Assembly: GCA_963682055.1 (NCBI GenBank)
Contig: OY821747.1
Location: forward strand, 16,666,258 to 16,730,257
DNA: 64,000 nt
Direction of reading: 5' to 3'
Source: Primula veris
Taxonomy: Eukaryota; Streptophyta; Magnoliopsida; Ericales; Primulaceae
Position numbers and translations under genes: made by a program. Shown here piece after piece: positions 23,207 through 34,385 of the stretch (positions are counted from its first letter, which is position 1; each line of letters begins with the position of its first letter). The notes beneath the pieces are model-generated. The model was not told the DNA's origin, ran no database searches, and saw only the letters and a list, made by a program, of their open reading frames with translations.

Positions 23207-24157
23207 GATTCTGTATTTATTATAGAGTTAATCCTCAAAATTCTGTAACGTATGTAACTGATGTTCATTATTTTGATAATGACGAAGTTAATACGTCAGT
23301 TTCAGAATTAATTGTGTAACCCCCGCAATTATGGTGTGTAATAATTGAAAATCATAACCCCCCACATTTATGTTGAGTCTCCTCTCACCTAGTATAAATA
23401 GGTGGTCAAGCATTCAACCAAATTCACTGATTCACAACACAAATTCACACACACACTAGCATTGTAGAGAGAGTACCACCTCACAAAAGGCTCATAGAGT
23501 TTGACGGCACCGCTTAAGCCGTGACATTATCAGTTGTTTTAACTTGGGAGTCCTTTGTCCAAACAAGTCAGAAGCTAAAAGGTAGTGGGAAATAGGATTT
23601 AAGAAAAAACGGTTTACCATTGTCTCGTCTGTTTTTATTTCGTTTTCTTGCATAGTTTATTTTGCCTATTTACGTTTTCTGTTCAGTTCAGTATGTTATC
23701 TGACCGGTTCAATTTTGTACGTTGTCTGATCAGTTCTTTTTTTTGTGGTTTTTCAATCCTGCAGTTTCTGTTATTTATATTTCAGTCCAGTACTTTCTGT
23801 TATTTATTTTCTAGTCATGTACTTTCACTTATTTACATTTCAGTTCAGTACTTTCAGTTATTTACGTTTCAGTCCAGTACTTTATGTTATTTACTTTCAG
23901 TCCATTTGTTTCCGTAATTTATTTTTTCAATCCAGTAGTTTCTGTAATTTACTTTCCAGTCTAGTAGTTTCTGTAATTTACATTTCAGTCCAACAGTTTC
24001 TAGAATTTTGTTTTAGTCCTATAGTTTATGTAAATTTTATTTTCATTCCCTGTAATTTAAATTCCAGCAATTAAAACTTTTATATTTTCTTTTAATTAGT
24101 TTAGTTCAAAAGTTTTAATTTATTACAAAAAAATCCATCGAAGTTTTTATTACAACA
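23207..24157 (+). repeat. 3' LTR of copia B
   Basis: About 951 bp; lacks the MITE seen in the other LTR. It shares the 29-bp array at 23755-24060. A G-rich 'ctatgggggattc' tract at 23166-23178 is a plausible polypurine tract, placing the LTR start within about 30 bp of the coordinate given. Confidence 0.8.
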
Positions 24158-24947
24158 CATGATCTAACATATTTACTAGCGCACATTCTATGCGGGTAAC
24201 TTGTCTTGTGCAAAAGATATCCGAAACCGAAGCCAACGTGTAGATCATTTCGTCGTTTATTTGATCTATACGTCAATAGATCGAATCGATCTAACTGTTA
24301 TGGAAATATTATACTTATGTATCATATATATATATATATAGTAGTAGTACATGTGTTTAGAGTGAAGGATTTTCAAATAATCTTTTGCGCAAAAGTTTTA
24401 TAAAGCTATTCATCCCATTCTACGTTTATCTCCACTGTAAAGACAACAACATTCTGCTCCACCAATAATTGTGATGCCCATATAACTTGGTCATCAACAA
24501 TAATGAAACTCACAAATAAGCCACTAAATAAGTAAAATAATAAATAAATAAATAAATAATAGAGTCGAATGGTCCAAGCCGCCCAACCAAAATCGTGCTC
24601 ATCATGTGGAGTTTTAACCTTTATTTTTTGTTTGTACAAACTCTTTTAGAGTGGCTAGGTAAAAGGTTGTTGCAGTAGCAAACCGGAATTCAATGGCTAA
24701 CATCGTTAATCATGATTATTAGTTAAGATCTATCGGTCAAAATCTATCAAATAATACATTCAGTGCACGAATCTCGGATCCAAGGAAGGGCCATGCCTAC
24801 ATTCTTTTTTTTTCAAATACTCAAACTCATAATCTAGGGACCACATGAGATCAACTTAAACTTCAACATTACACCACCCTCGTATTCAAGATACGCTAAT
24901 TTAAGAAAAAAGCAAAGAATCATGGTAATTTTTTATCCCATAAGTGT
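24158..24947. other. Intergenic sequence, nothing recognised
   Basis: AT-rich, with a short (TA)n run near 24327-24341 and a (TAAA)n run near 24540-24557. Open frames here have no recognisable content. Confidence 0.5.
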
Positions 24948-24949
24948 TA

Positions 24950-25184
24950 CTCCCTCCGTCTCTAAATAAGTGTCCACTACGAAAATACATGCAACTTTAA
25001 CCATTAATTTTCTCATATGTAGATTTCCGGAATGGAAAATCTAAAAATTCCGTCATATAATGCTAACCATGAACTATTTGATTGATTTTTCAAAGAATTT
25101 TTTCCGACAATCTACACATGAAAAAATTGATGGTCAAACTTGCACGTATTTTTATAATAGACACTTATTCAGGGACAGAGGGAG
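24950..25184. mobile_element. Stowaway (Tc1/mariner) MITE, 235 bp
   Basis: Classic ends CTCCCTCCGTCTCTAAATA on the left and, read inward from the right, CTCCCTCTGTCCCTGAATA. TA dinucleotide TSDs lie at 24948-24949 and 25185-25186. The interior is partly palindromic ('ttccgg...'). Non-coding. Confidence 0.9.
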
Positions 25185-25384
25185 TATTAAATTAATGAAC
25201 GAGAATAACAATATTAGTAAGGCCTTGTTCACTAGCATCATTTGAAAGTTAGTATTGAATCAGTGGTCTGATATGCTCTACAAATGATGTTTTTGGATAA
25301 CATACATTGTGTGTGGGCTATGAATCCACTCCAGGCTACACATGATGCAAATTGGGTGCATTTGCAATATAATGTGAGATGTCA

Positions 25385-25973
25385 TAAAAGGCGAATCTAC
25401 CTTAAGGGCAAGGGTAGGCATATGCCCATCCTTAGACTATTCAAATAGCAAGATTACAAAATTACCTCTATGATATTATTGATACATTGAAGATTTGAAG
25501 TATATGTTTGTATAGTTATGAAAAGAGATAGTATGAGAATACATAAAACAGAAGGGTTATTTTGGCATTTGAAATTATATTTTAGTATAATTATTAAGTA
25601 GAGAGTGAACTATGTGTATTAAGTTTTATATGTGTCACAAATAGAGCTCTCATACTCTAAATATGTCTTGTGGTTCTTACAATTTTGAAACACAACTTTT
25701 TAGAATGATAATATAAGAACAGATTCACATATATTAATCATGTCACCACTCAATATAAATTTCTTTATGGTGATAGTGAAGAATAAAGAATTAAGTTAGC
25801 ACATATGAGTGACTTTTTAACAAATGTTTGTTTAGTTATTTAATTAAATTAAATTTATTCAGAATTGTGAAGTGTATTTACAAAATAAATGTATAATGAT
25901 GTTTTTTTTCTATGCAATCTTAATTTTTAATATTTACGTATTTATTAAGTTCGAAATTCTGGATTTGCCACTG
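25385..25973. mobile_element. hAT-like non-autonomous element, 589 bp
   Basis: AGATGTCA (8 bp) lies at 25377-25384 and 25974-25981; the identity extends to 11 bp (GAGATGTCATA). Ends are imperfect inverted repeats: left 'taaaaggcgaatctacc', right read inward 'cagtggcaaatccagaa'. It has the same end style as the element at 677-861. There is no coding capacity. Confidence 0.62.
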
Positions 25974-25983
25974 AGATGTCATA

Positions 25984-26390
25984 TTATATTTAGTCAAATT
26001 AAGTTGAGATTATTTGTTATACTATTATGGACCAGATTTTGAAAACAAGACCTAAGAGCAACCATGATAAGTGTCCTATTTGGATCACTATTATAGGGTA
26101 GAATGCCATTATTTATAAAAAAAAAAAAAACATAAGTTACATAACCCATCATGTTTCCGTAATAAACCACAAATTATAAATAGGTCAGAATGTTCCTTAA
26201 ATAAAAGTAATCAAAAGCTTTTTGTATAATTTGTTTTAAATTACTTTTCGGTGGGTCTATATATGATTTACCATTAAATTAATATTGAGAAAATAGGTAA
26301 CAAGTAATTTTAAAGATATCAAAGCTGATAAGGAAGTTGTTGTTATGTGCAAGTGTAAAAAGGAAATGTAAAACTAAAAAAAAAGGTAGG
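25984..26390. other. Intergenic sequence, nothing recognised
   Basis: AT-rich spacer between two hAT elements, with an A13 run near 26120. No gene or repeat boundary is visible. Confidence 0.5.
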
Positions 26391-26398
26391 TTTATACT

Positions 26399-27257
26399 AG
26401 GGCTGGGAAAAAATCCCGAAATCCCGGCCCGAGAATAGTCCCGACCCAAAAATGTCGGGTTTCGTCCCGACCCGACAAACTTCGGGATCGGGATCGGGAT
26501 CGGGTGACAATTTTGATTTCATCAGTGTCCCGACCCGATTTTTTTAAATTAATTTAAATTTTATATAAAAATATAAATTAATTTATATGAAATGTAAGTG
26601 ATAAGAATCGAACCTTGTATTTCTAGCATACAATGTAAACACTCTACCATATGAACTACAATCCTTTTTGTTTTATATATTAGTTATAATTATATAAGTA
26701 TAATATAGATTTATAGTTTTGAATATATGAAACTATTAAAATTAAAAAATATATTTAAATTAAAAAATTATATTGTTATTTTCAAGAAAGATAAATGATT
26801 ATTATTTTCCGATTATAAAAATTATAATGTATCTCATTTAGTATGATAATTGTTGCTTGTGTGAATAAAACTAAATACTAAAAGAATCTGATAAAAAACG
26901 TATCAATTTTTTTTTATCTATTCCATTATTTGTAGTTTTACACTATTTTTTCTACTACATATTAATTTCCTTTTTCATTTATTAGGAATGTTATTTTTAA
27001 ATTACGATTATGTTTCGTTTTATTAACATGTTTAAACTTCTCAAATAAAAATTGTTAATAAAAAATGACGTCGTCGTAAAAAAAAAATATGTTGAGAGAT
27101 TCGGGATAAACCTATCCCGACCTTACGAGATCTCGAAAATTCGAGTCCCGAAAAAGTCGGGTCGGGATCGGGATTTTTTTTTCACTTCCAAAAATAATCG
27201 GTTCGGGATACGGGTTGAGCGTTTACGGGTCGGGTCCCGACCCTAACCCACCCCTAG
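26399..27257. mobile_element. hAT element, 859 bp, GGGTCGGG-rich ends
   Basis: The perfect 8-bp TSD TTTATACT flanks it (26391-26398 and 27258-27265). The ends are AGGGCTGGGA and, inward from the right, CTAGGGGTGGG. Subterminal blocks are packed with CCCGACCC/GGGTCGGGATCGGG repeats facing each other, while the middle is AT-rich. No transposase. The minus strand carries a tRNA-like segment (26601-26667). It belongs to the same general class as the element at 35369-36249. Confidence 0.8.
26601..26667 (-). pseudogene. tRNA-Ala-like segment inside a hAT element
   Basis: The minus strand reads 'ggattgtagttcatatggta', 'gag' (A-box-like) and, about 30 nt later, 'ggttcgattc' (perfect B-box core). The order and spacing match a tRNA body and most resemble plant tRNA-Ala. 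The acceptor stem does not pair convincingly, and the anticodon position appears changed to TGT, so I call it a pseudo-tRNA. Its pol III boxes could still be functional. Confidence 0.55.
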
Positions 27258-27265
27258 TTTATACT

Positions 27266-28362
27266 ATGAAATATTAAGGTCATATTTGTTTGTTTGCGGT
27301 ATTTGTTTGTTTGCAGTATAGGAATGGGTATAGTATTATTTGTACTATGAGACGACCTTATATCATTTACACAATTTGTAATCAATACTAAATTGAGTAT
27401 AATTATAATCTTAGTACTATTTAAACTAATAAGGTAAGTATCTGTTGTTAACTAAAATAGTTAGCTAACAATGCATTTTTTTTTGTCTCCATTAGTTATG
27501 TTAAATTTATAAATGTTACAAAAATTGTTAAATATAACAATGTTTTTCATGTTGTTAATTGATGATGTGGTAAAATATCATTAATTTCATCGTGAGCTCT
27601 GTTTCAACTACTTCTATTATAGTTCCGGTTTTAGTGGGGATTTATAAAATGACTAATTAATGAGATTTCAATTAATAATTAATTTTAATTAACTTTATTA
27701 AGTTAATACACTAATGTGAAAGTTAAATTTAAGTAACACACGTGTCATTTAATATGCAATTAAATAATGATGTGTCAAAGTTAATATTATTAAAATTAAC
27801 ACAATTATGGTGGATGCTCTAACTAATAACCCTTATTGGACATCATTATTTATAATAGCTAGTTACAAATAAATAATACCGGTTTATATAGTATGATACA
27901 AACAAAAACATGGGCTAAATGGGTTACTATTGTTGGGTAGCTCCCAGATCATCAACATTGGATGGGTTAGTATGCAATTTAGTATGCAAGTTAGTGTTAG
28001 ACTTTATTGTATAGTGCTTTTTTTTGTTCACATTGGAAGTGATAGAGTACTCGCTAAAGAGACTACATAGTGTCAGACACTAAAATATTTGGTAACTGCA
28101 GCAACAGACTTAGCTAGCCACATGGGCATTTTAATTGGTCAAAATTTATTTGTTGATAAAGTAAACCACACAGATTGTAGTTCACATAAAAAAATAAGAG
28201 TAAAGGTTTGTCTTTAATATTTGAAACTAACTAGCCCAATGCGATCATCAAATTGAGTCTAAAACTAAAATGTTCATGTGTAAGTTAGGGGACAATTTGT
28301 TGCTTATGTGGCAAGATTTATTTAGCAAAACTTATATACTCTAATGCAAATGTTGTGCGTAG
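27266..28362. other. Intergenic, possible unresolved MITE
   Basis: A stretch beginning 'ggtcatatttgtttgtttgc' (27282) is weakly mirrored by 'acaaacaaaaacatgggc' (27898), which could be the ends of a ~620-bp element; I see no TSD. The rest is AT-rich with no genes. Confidence 0.3.
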
Positions 28363-28371
28363 TTTAGTAAA

Positions 28372-28470
28372 TAGTTAATTCATGTTTTATGTACCAAACT
28401 ATCGGTTTTTAACAATTTTCATACCCAACTACGACTTTTAACAATTTACATACTAAATTAACAGTAATTG
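28372..28470 (+). repeat. Left TIR of the MULE
   Basis: Inverted match to 34100-34208 with small indels. The repeated word 'tttttaacaatttt' / 'ttttaacaattta' occurs twice in each TIR. In MULEs the TIR also carries the promoter; the GRF ORF starts about 230 bp downstream. Confidence 0.75.
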
Positions 28471-28699
28471 ATCAATAACCATACTTTTGCTGACATGTCA
28501 CGCCGTGTCAACAATTAACCAAATAGGTGGCAAAGGAATTGGGACGTTACCCTTTTGCCCTTTATTTGGTGCCAAAAGCACTTACACCCAAACTCATTTT
28601 CCCACCAAAATCTATTTCTTCTCCTACATTACACCAACGGTCAATAGCCCTAATTCTCAGACATGTAATACACTCATTCTCTCACTAACCCTCTCTTCA

Positions 28700-29059
28700 A
28701 TGGACTACCACTGCCATTGTAGGAAAATAACAAAACTAAACACATCATGGATTGCCGAAAACCCAGGTCGCATATTTAGAAATTGTAAAACCAACTCTTG
28801 TTACTTTTTCTTATGGGTTGATCTCCCTATTTGTGATCGTGCAACAAAACTAATACCTGATTTATTTAAGGGAAAAAATACCTTGGAAGCTGACATGAAA
28901 GAAATGCAAAGAGAGAATTCAAAAATGAAGAAACAAATTAATGAATTGCATAATGAAAAAGCTTGTCTAATGCAGCTGGTTGATGAATATGAATGTGAGA
29001 AGAAAAAATCTATGGTGAAGAACATGAAGCAAGTGAAGAAAAAAAAAGGGAAAAATTAG
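28700..29059 (+). CDS. GRF-type zinc-finger protein with coiled coil, MULE-borne
   Basis: 119-residue ORF. An in-frame upstream extension to 28487 exists, but the ATG at 28700 directly precedes the domain. Residues 5-47 form a GRF zinc finger: Cys5-x-Cys7, 'NPGRIFRNC' (the Gly-Arg-x-Phe signature, Cys29), Cys34, 'FFLWVD' and Cys45. Residues about 58-110 are a Lys/Glu-rich predicted coiled coil with a basic C-terminus. GRF fingers bind single-stranded nucleic acid in known proteins such as APE2 and TOP3A. Plants have many short stand-alone GRF proteins of unknown role. Its place between MULE TIRs, opposite mudrA, suggests an accessory or captured ORF. The frame is intact. Confidence 0.75.
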   Translation: MDYHCHCRKITKLNTSWIAENPGRIFRNCKTNSCYFFLWVDLPICDRATKLIPDLFKGKNTLEADMKEMQRENSKMKKQINELHNEKACLMQLVDEYECEKKKSMVKNMKQVKKKKGKN

Positions 29060-29299
29060 TAAAATTTGTATGTTTGGTTTTTTTTTTATTTTAATTATTG
29101 TCCTGTCAATGGTGTACCAATTTGAGGAAGAAAAAAATACAGATCTAGAGCTTATTTGAAAATAATCAAGAACAGCGTTCCGCAAAATATATGACCCATG
29201 CTCCTTTAACTTTTTTAAATTCTGTCGGTGATGTTTAATGTAATGGTTTCATGTAATGTTATGAGTACGAATTAATGAAATGAACTATGAAATTTCTCT

Positions 29300-31180
29300 T
29301 TGTGTTGTTTGATAATCCTAAAAGTGAATGAATTTTGATACTTAATTCTGATATCACAAGTACCCAAATTTCAGACAAAATATTCCGATTTCATAAAAGC
29401 CCCATTCTGAGATGACTATTTTTTGAGTTAGAAGTGGACAATAATCAGTCCAAAAATTGGTCAATTTTGATATCATAAATATTCAAATCTCATCAAAGAA
29501 ATGGACAATTCAGAGATCATAAAAGACTATTTTATTCTGACTTCATAAGAGCTCTTTTCTGAAATAAAAAAAAAAACGTTAAAAATGACAAATTAGACGG
29601 TTAATAAAAACTCCATAAAAACAGCAACATCTCAGAAAAAATTACAGAATAAAACTATAACATCTCTTAGTACAAAAACATTATTGATATGACAATATTT
29701 CTAAGATCGCAATGATCATCTCTCAGTACAAAAACATCATTTAGATGACAACATTTATAAGATCACAATGCTCATCTTTCAGTATAAAAATATCATTGAG
29801 ATGGCAACATTTACACCAAAGTAACGAGACTCGTTTTTATTCAAATTACTATACAAAATGTAAATCAATTCATACAGTAAATCAATTCATATGCCATTGG
29901 CTCTGTTTGTTTTGTTGTAAGGTGTAAACAAACATTTACGGGTAAAATAAATTTTCTGTTTGATTGGTTTAACGTAAAACAATTTTTTTCGGAAAAATTT
30001 TCCCACATATCTAGTAAAATTGGGGGAAACGGTTACCCCGCAAATAAAGTCGTAAACGGTTTACGGAGGCTCTCTCTATATTCTTTTTAATACTAGTATT
30101 GTAACCATTATTAATTATAGGTTACTCTTTCAAAATTATTTAATATTTAGTCCAATTCCATCTAATTAACCAATAAAAAAAAATAAAAAATAGGAAATTT
30201 TCTAAAAAATAACAAAAAACGGAAAAAAAAAAATCTGAAATTTCTAAAAAAACTGAAGAAAATTTTAAAAAGCTAAAATCTAATTAACCAATGAAAATAA
30301 AAAATAGGAAAAAATCTAAAAAAAATAATAAAAAGTGAAAAATATAAAAATTCAAAAAAATATTAAAAAACCCAAGAAAATTTTAAAAAAAGGTAAAAAA
30401 AATAGTCAATAATATCTTCTATACTTCTAATTTTATGAGTTTATATGTTGAAAATTATAAGTTATTACAAGTGAGGTATATGAAAGAAAATATCCATTTA
30501 GCTAAATTTTCTTATATATGTTGCGATTTTTACCAATTATTTGTTTCAAAAATAATTTGTAAAAGAAATTAATTTTTTTATAAAATTTTAGGTGGAAAAC
30601 TTTTTATGCACTAACCGCCCCTAAATGAAATACAAATAAAAGTTTTCATTGTAAAATTTTCTCATGGAAATATTTTTCCCATGTAAAATTTTTACTATGA
30701 AACAAATGGAGCATAAATTACTCCATAAAAATAGTAAATCAAATTACTATACAAACAAAATAACACCATGCATTAAATTTCCAAAATAGATACTTCATTT
30801 ATAAACTATTAACAAGCACCAAAGTTAATAAATTCATACAGTAGCAAAGCCATTGTAGGCAACCAAAATAAATCCAAAATCAATCATTACATTACAAGTC
30901 TTTCAAGCCATTAGCAGGTCTTCTCAAACCACCAAAAGAAAACTAAAAGTACTCCTAAGTCTAATTAATAAAAAATTTCATACATAAATGCATCTTATTA
31001 CAAATTAGGGTCAGATTGACTCTGTTTTGCTTTCCATTGTTTCTTAACTTCCAACTCAAGTCTAAGAGCGGCATGTGTGAGATGCATCTTGCCATCCTTC
31101 TAAATGTGTCCCTTTGTTGTCTTTCCACCACCTTTTGTCTTCTTCAAGATGCCAGCATGAAGTGTGCCACTGTCACTCTC
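29300..31180. other. Non-coding interior of the MULE
   Basis: AT-rich, with poly-A/T runs around 30170-30400. The edges near 29896 ('ggctctgtttgttttgttgt') and 30713 (complement of 'caaatggagcataaa') weakly mirror each other, which could mark a nested MITE of about 810 bp; no TSD was found. Confidence 0.35.
29649..29815. repeat. ~57-62-bp tandem repeat, 3 copies
   Basis: Three successive units built around 'tcagtacaaaaacatcatt', 'gatgacaacattta' and 'agatcacaatgctcatctct'. Located inside the MULE, not coding. Confidence 0.8.
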
Positions 31181-31189
31181 ACCATACTT

Positions 31190-31830
31190 GGTTAAATCCT
31201 CAAAATTCACAACAACATGGTCCTTTTTTGGTAAATTTAATATTCACATGCTTCTTCTCACCTTTAAACAATCAATAAAAATAGCAATTAGAATATATTA
31301 TAACAAAAGCTACTAATAAAAAACAATAAGTGTTTTAATAAAATAAGAGAACTTATTGTTATTTTAGCTTCCTTTTTTTCAGTAAAGGCTCCCAAAGGTT
31401 GACTGAACAATACTCTTGATGTTTGACCCACTTCATCTTCTATTTCAGCAATATCATTTGCACTAAAAATCACATTATCCCAGAAATTATCACTCTAATT
31501 TTCCATCACAGCAACATGGCCTTTTTTGATGATTTTAATATTCTCATAATTCTTCTCACCTTTATACAGTTTATAAAAATGCTTATTAGAATATATTTTA
31601 CAGTACATAAGAGTAATAAAGTAGCGATTAGAAGAAAAGCTACAAATAAAAAAAGTAAGTGTTTTATGAAAGTAAGAGAACTTACTGTTATTTTAGCTTT
31701 TTTTTTTCCATTAAATGCTCTTAAAGTTTGACTGGAAACTACTTTTGATGTTTGACCCACTTCATCCTGTTTTTCAGGTATATCATTTGCACTAACAACC
31801 ACATTATCACAGATATTATCACTCTCATTT
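31190..31830 (-). repeat. Tandem duplication in the mudrA 3' region, ~320-331 bp period
   Basis: 'gatgtttgacccacttcatc' occurs at about 31418 and 31749. The flanking order (poly-T-rich 'ttattttagctt', 'gcactaa..atcacattatc') is also repeated, as are 'aacaacatggtcctttttt' / 'agcaacatggccttttttg' near 31210 and 31510. Two copies are in direct orientation; the minus-strand translation shows the same acidic segment ('SANDI...DEVGQTS') twice. Confidence 0.82.
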
Positions 31831-33340
31831 TCATCAACTAAATGAATATTTTCCCATTCATTACTCACATCATTTTCACCATATCCTACACCATCATTTT
31901 TCACCATATCTTCCACCACATTAGTTTCAACACCATCATTTTTCACCATGTTTTTCATCACAGTTTCAACACCATCATCATCTTCCTCGTCTATAGCAAA
32001 ATCATCACTGTCATTTTCATCAACTAAATGTGAATTTGCATTTGGTTTTCTCTGCCTTATTCCTCTCCCCTATCTTTTCTCTTTTGGAAATCTACCACAT
32101 GTTATGGAGTTATGACCAGGTTTTTTACACAGTGTACATGTAATTACAGTATCAAGTCTACGTATCTTATGAGAGGGTGGCATAAGCTTATCTGCAGTTC
32201 TCTTTCTATTCTTTCTTGGTCTACCAGGTTGTGCAGTAACCATTGATGGTAAAATTACTGATTTGTAGGTTTTGGGTCATAAATAAATTTCTTTAATTGG
32301 TACCCAAATTGTTACTATAGGTTTTGAGGTAACTTTATCTTGTATAATAGCTATGTATATAATCATTTAGTTTGTGACCTTCACAATTCATGGCACAAAT
32401 ACTATGAACACATGATATTCAAGCTAACTGGCATACATTACGAGCACAAGTTTTCCTAACAAGATCTACTTGATAGCAAAAATGACCACTATCAATCTCA
32501 TAAATGAGATTACCATTGGAATAAAATATATAATTATGTGATCTAAGTTTAAAACTTTTAAGTTTTTCCTAAATTTTAGGACATATGTAAAGTGAAGTTT
32601 TCTTTTCCATAGCATTTTTTTTTTCTCATAACTAAATCCATGAGATACTTCCTCATATCCTACAGCATACTCAAAATAGGTTTTTCCCTATCTTTTTTTA
32701 TGCAAACATTAAAGGATTCACACAAGTTGTTTAACAGAATATCTGACTTTGGTTGGAAAGAGAAATGAGACCTAGACAAGTTCTTACCTGGTTTGGATAA
32801 CAACCAAAGATAAGCTGTTTCATTAAGATTTTTCATCTCTTCTAGGGCTTTGATAAAGTATTCTATAGTGCTAGCTCTAGCACATTTCCAAGTTTGATTC
32901 TTTAATGCCAAACCTTTGTGGTCCTTTTTGAAGTTATTATAGAGATGTCTTACACAAAACATGTGCTCCACACTAGGTAGCACTTCCTCCATGGCAGCAA
33001 TATCAGCTCTAGCCTTACTAGTACCAGAACCACTAGCTACAACAATTTAGTGTGGACATGTTGGGGTGGTCCACAACAATGACAGTGTCAACTAAAGTAT
33101 CATTTTCCCTACCAATATCACCATCAGTACCAAAATTCTTTTCTAAATCAGAACCATCATCATTTTCAACTTCAAATTCATCAGCACTACTGTTTAAGTC
33201 TGAATCTATTTCATTGTTATCACACTCAGCATATACTTCCACAACTCTGGTAACACTATATACATAATTAACAATATGATAAGAATCTCTATCAAATCTA
33301 ATCTCAAATCCATTTTCCTCAAATGAGGTTCCCACTTTTT
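31690..33340 (-). pseudogene. mudrA-like MULE transposase, internally deleted
   Basis: N-terminal acidic mudrA-type region at 33335-33033 ('VVEVYAECDNNEIDSD', then Asp/Glu-rich). The downstream MULE domain reads 'EVLPSVEHMFCVRHLYNNF' and 'LLNNLCESFNVCIKK' (32992-32660). A SWIM-like finger follows near 32,490-32,400 ('GHFCYQVDLVRKTCARNVCQL', then a Cys-x-His in 'SCVHSICAM'). A CCHC knuckle 'CTLCKKPGHNSITC' lies near 32,150-32,110, then an acidic tail. The segment between the N-terminal region and 'EVLPSVEH', which should carry the first catalytic Asp residues, is missing (junction near 33,000-33,040), and there are scattered stops. It is transcribed toward decreasing coordinates from the right TIR. 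I infer it cannot transpose the element alone. Confidence 0.82.
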
Positions 33341-34099
33341 TACATTAAAATTTGTAACATTTAACAACCATAATTTGTAAGACATGCCTACAAGTGACAA
33401 TTGATCTATTTTTCATCACAAAAATCAAAATAATCAATTCTACCATTCAAATATTGTGTTATGTTACCTCGAGACATCATACCATCATGATGATAGGCTA
33501 TTGATATGACATAAAAAGAATACTAAATACAACGGATTTGGTATTGACCCGATCCATATAATAAAGTGGGCATCCAACGCATTAAAGACAAGTATAACCG
33601 TCATAGGATAAGGATATGAAAGTCTTTCCATCTGTGAAAGAAGGGATACATTAACCCACTGGATTGATCCTAAATGATAGAAGCCCACTAAACTAAAAGT
33701 TCATGACCAGTACACGTAAAGTGCCACATGTGAACATCCTACGATGCACATACCCCTATAAATAAAGTCAAATAGCAGTACAATAGCCATCTGATAAAAA
33801 AAAAAACCAAATGATAAAATGAAGAAATATATAATTAAGAAAGCCCTAATAATTAAAAACCCGAATAATTAAAAACACTAATTAAAAAATAAGTAATTAT
33901 AGATAGATAAAGAAATTGACTTACTGCATTTTTGAGAGTCTGTCCCATGGCGAATCATACAACTCATGTTTAAACCTTAATTATTTGAATAATTGTTGCT
34001 TACTTTGGATGTTTTCGGAGAGAGTTATACGTATAGAGAGGGTTGTACGTATAGAAAGAGAATGAATGTGATAAATTGTGAGAGAATATGTTATTTTTT

Positions 34100-34208
34100 G
34101 GTTAATAGACAAAACACTCCTGACGTGTAATATTGACAACTAAATTGTTAAAACTCGCAGGTTAGGTATACAAATTGTTAAATGGTAAGAAAAAACACGA
34201 ATTAACGC
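34100..34208 (-). repeat. Right TIR of the MULE
   Basis: Inverted counterpart of 28372-28470. Its outer end is about 215 bp from the POLD1 start codon. Confidence 0.75.
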
Positions 34209-34339
34209 TTTAATAAATTAAGAACAAATGGACAAAACCAAAGGGAGAGGTGTAGAAAGAAGCCCAGAAAGTGGGCGGGAATAGCCGTATCATCCCCCAA
34301 ACCCTCGCCCCCTCTCTCTCTCTATACATAAATATATAT

Positions 34340-34385
<46 letters not shown>

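Larger units (their letters stand above)
15518..24157 (+). mobile_element. Ty1/copia retrotransposon B, nested composite
   Basis: Direct repeats at about 15518-16664 and 23207-24157 are LTRs sharing 'tgtatttattatagagttaat', 'tcacaacacaaattcacaca' and the terminal 'tattacaaca'. The left LTR is about 195 bp longer because of a CACTA MITE at 15736-15919. Internal plus-strand remnants are in copia order: Gag pre-integrase/integrase (17.9-19.0 kb), then reverse transcriptase (19.1-19.8 and 21.75-22.0 kb, split by a solo LTR), then RNase H (22.06-22.65 kb). Without the two nested insertions the element is about 6.5 kb. Outer boundaries are good to about 10 bp; I could not see a matching TSD. Confidence 0.85.
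28372..34208. mobile_element. MULE DNA transposon, 5.84 kb, long TIRs
   Basis: Outer inverted repeats of roughly 90-110 bp: the left end begins TAGTTAATTCATGTTTT, and the right end, read inward, begins GCGTTAATTCGTGTTTT. Both continue with 'ttaacaatttacatac' type blocks. A near-perfect 9-bp TSD flanks it (TTTAGTAAA at 28363-28371, TTTAATAAA at 34209-34217). Inside are a GRF zinc-finger ORF reading in from the left TIR and a mudrA-like transposase reading in from the right TIR, a convergent layout like maize MuDR. The transposase has lost its central region, so the copy is probably non-autonomous. Confidence 0.82.

Noticed and set aside
27282..27910. Possible MITE with 'tttgtttgtttgc' ends
   Set aside because: Inverted similarity is weak and no TSD was found; noted only in the intergenic entry.
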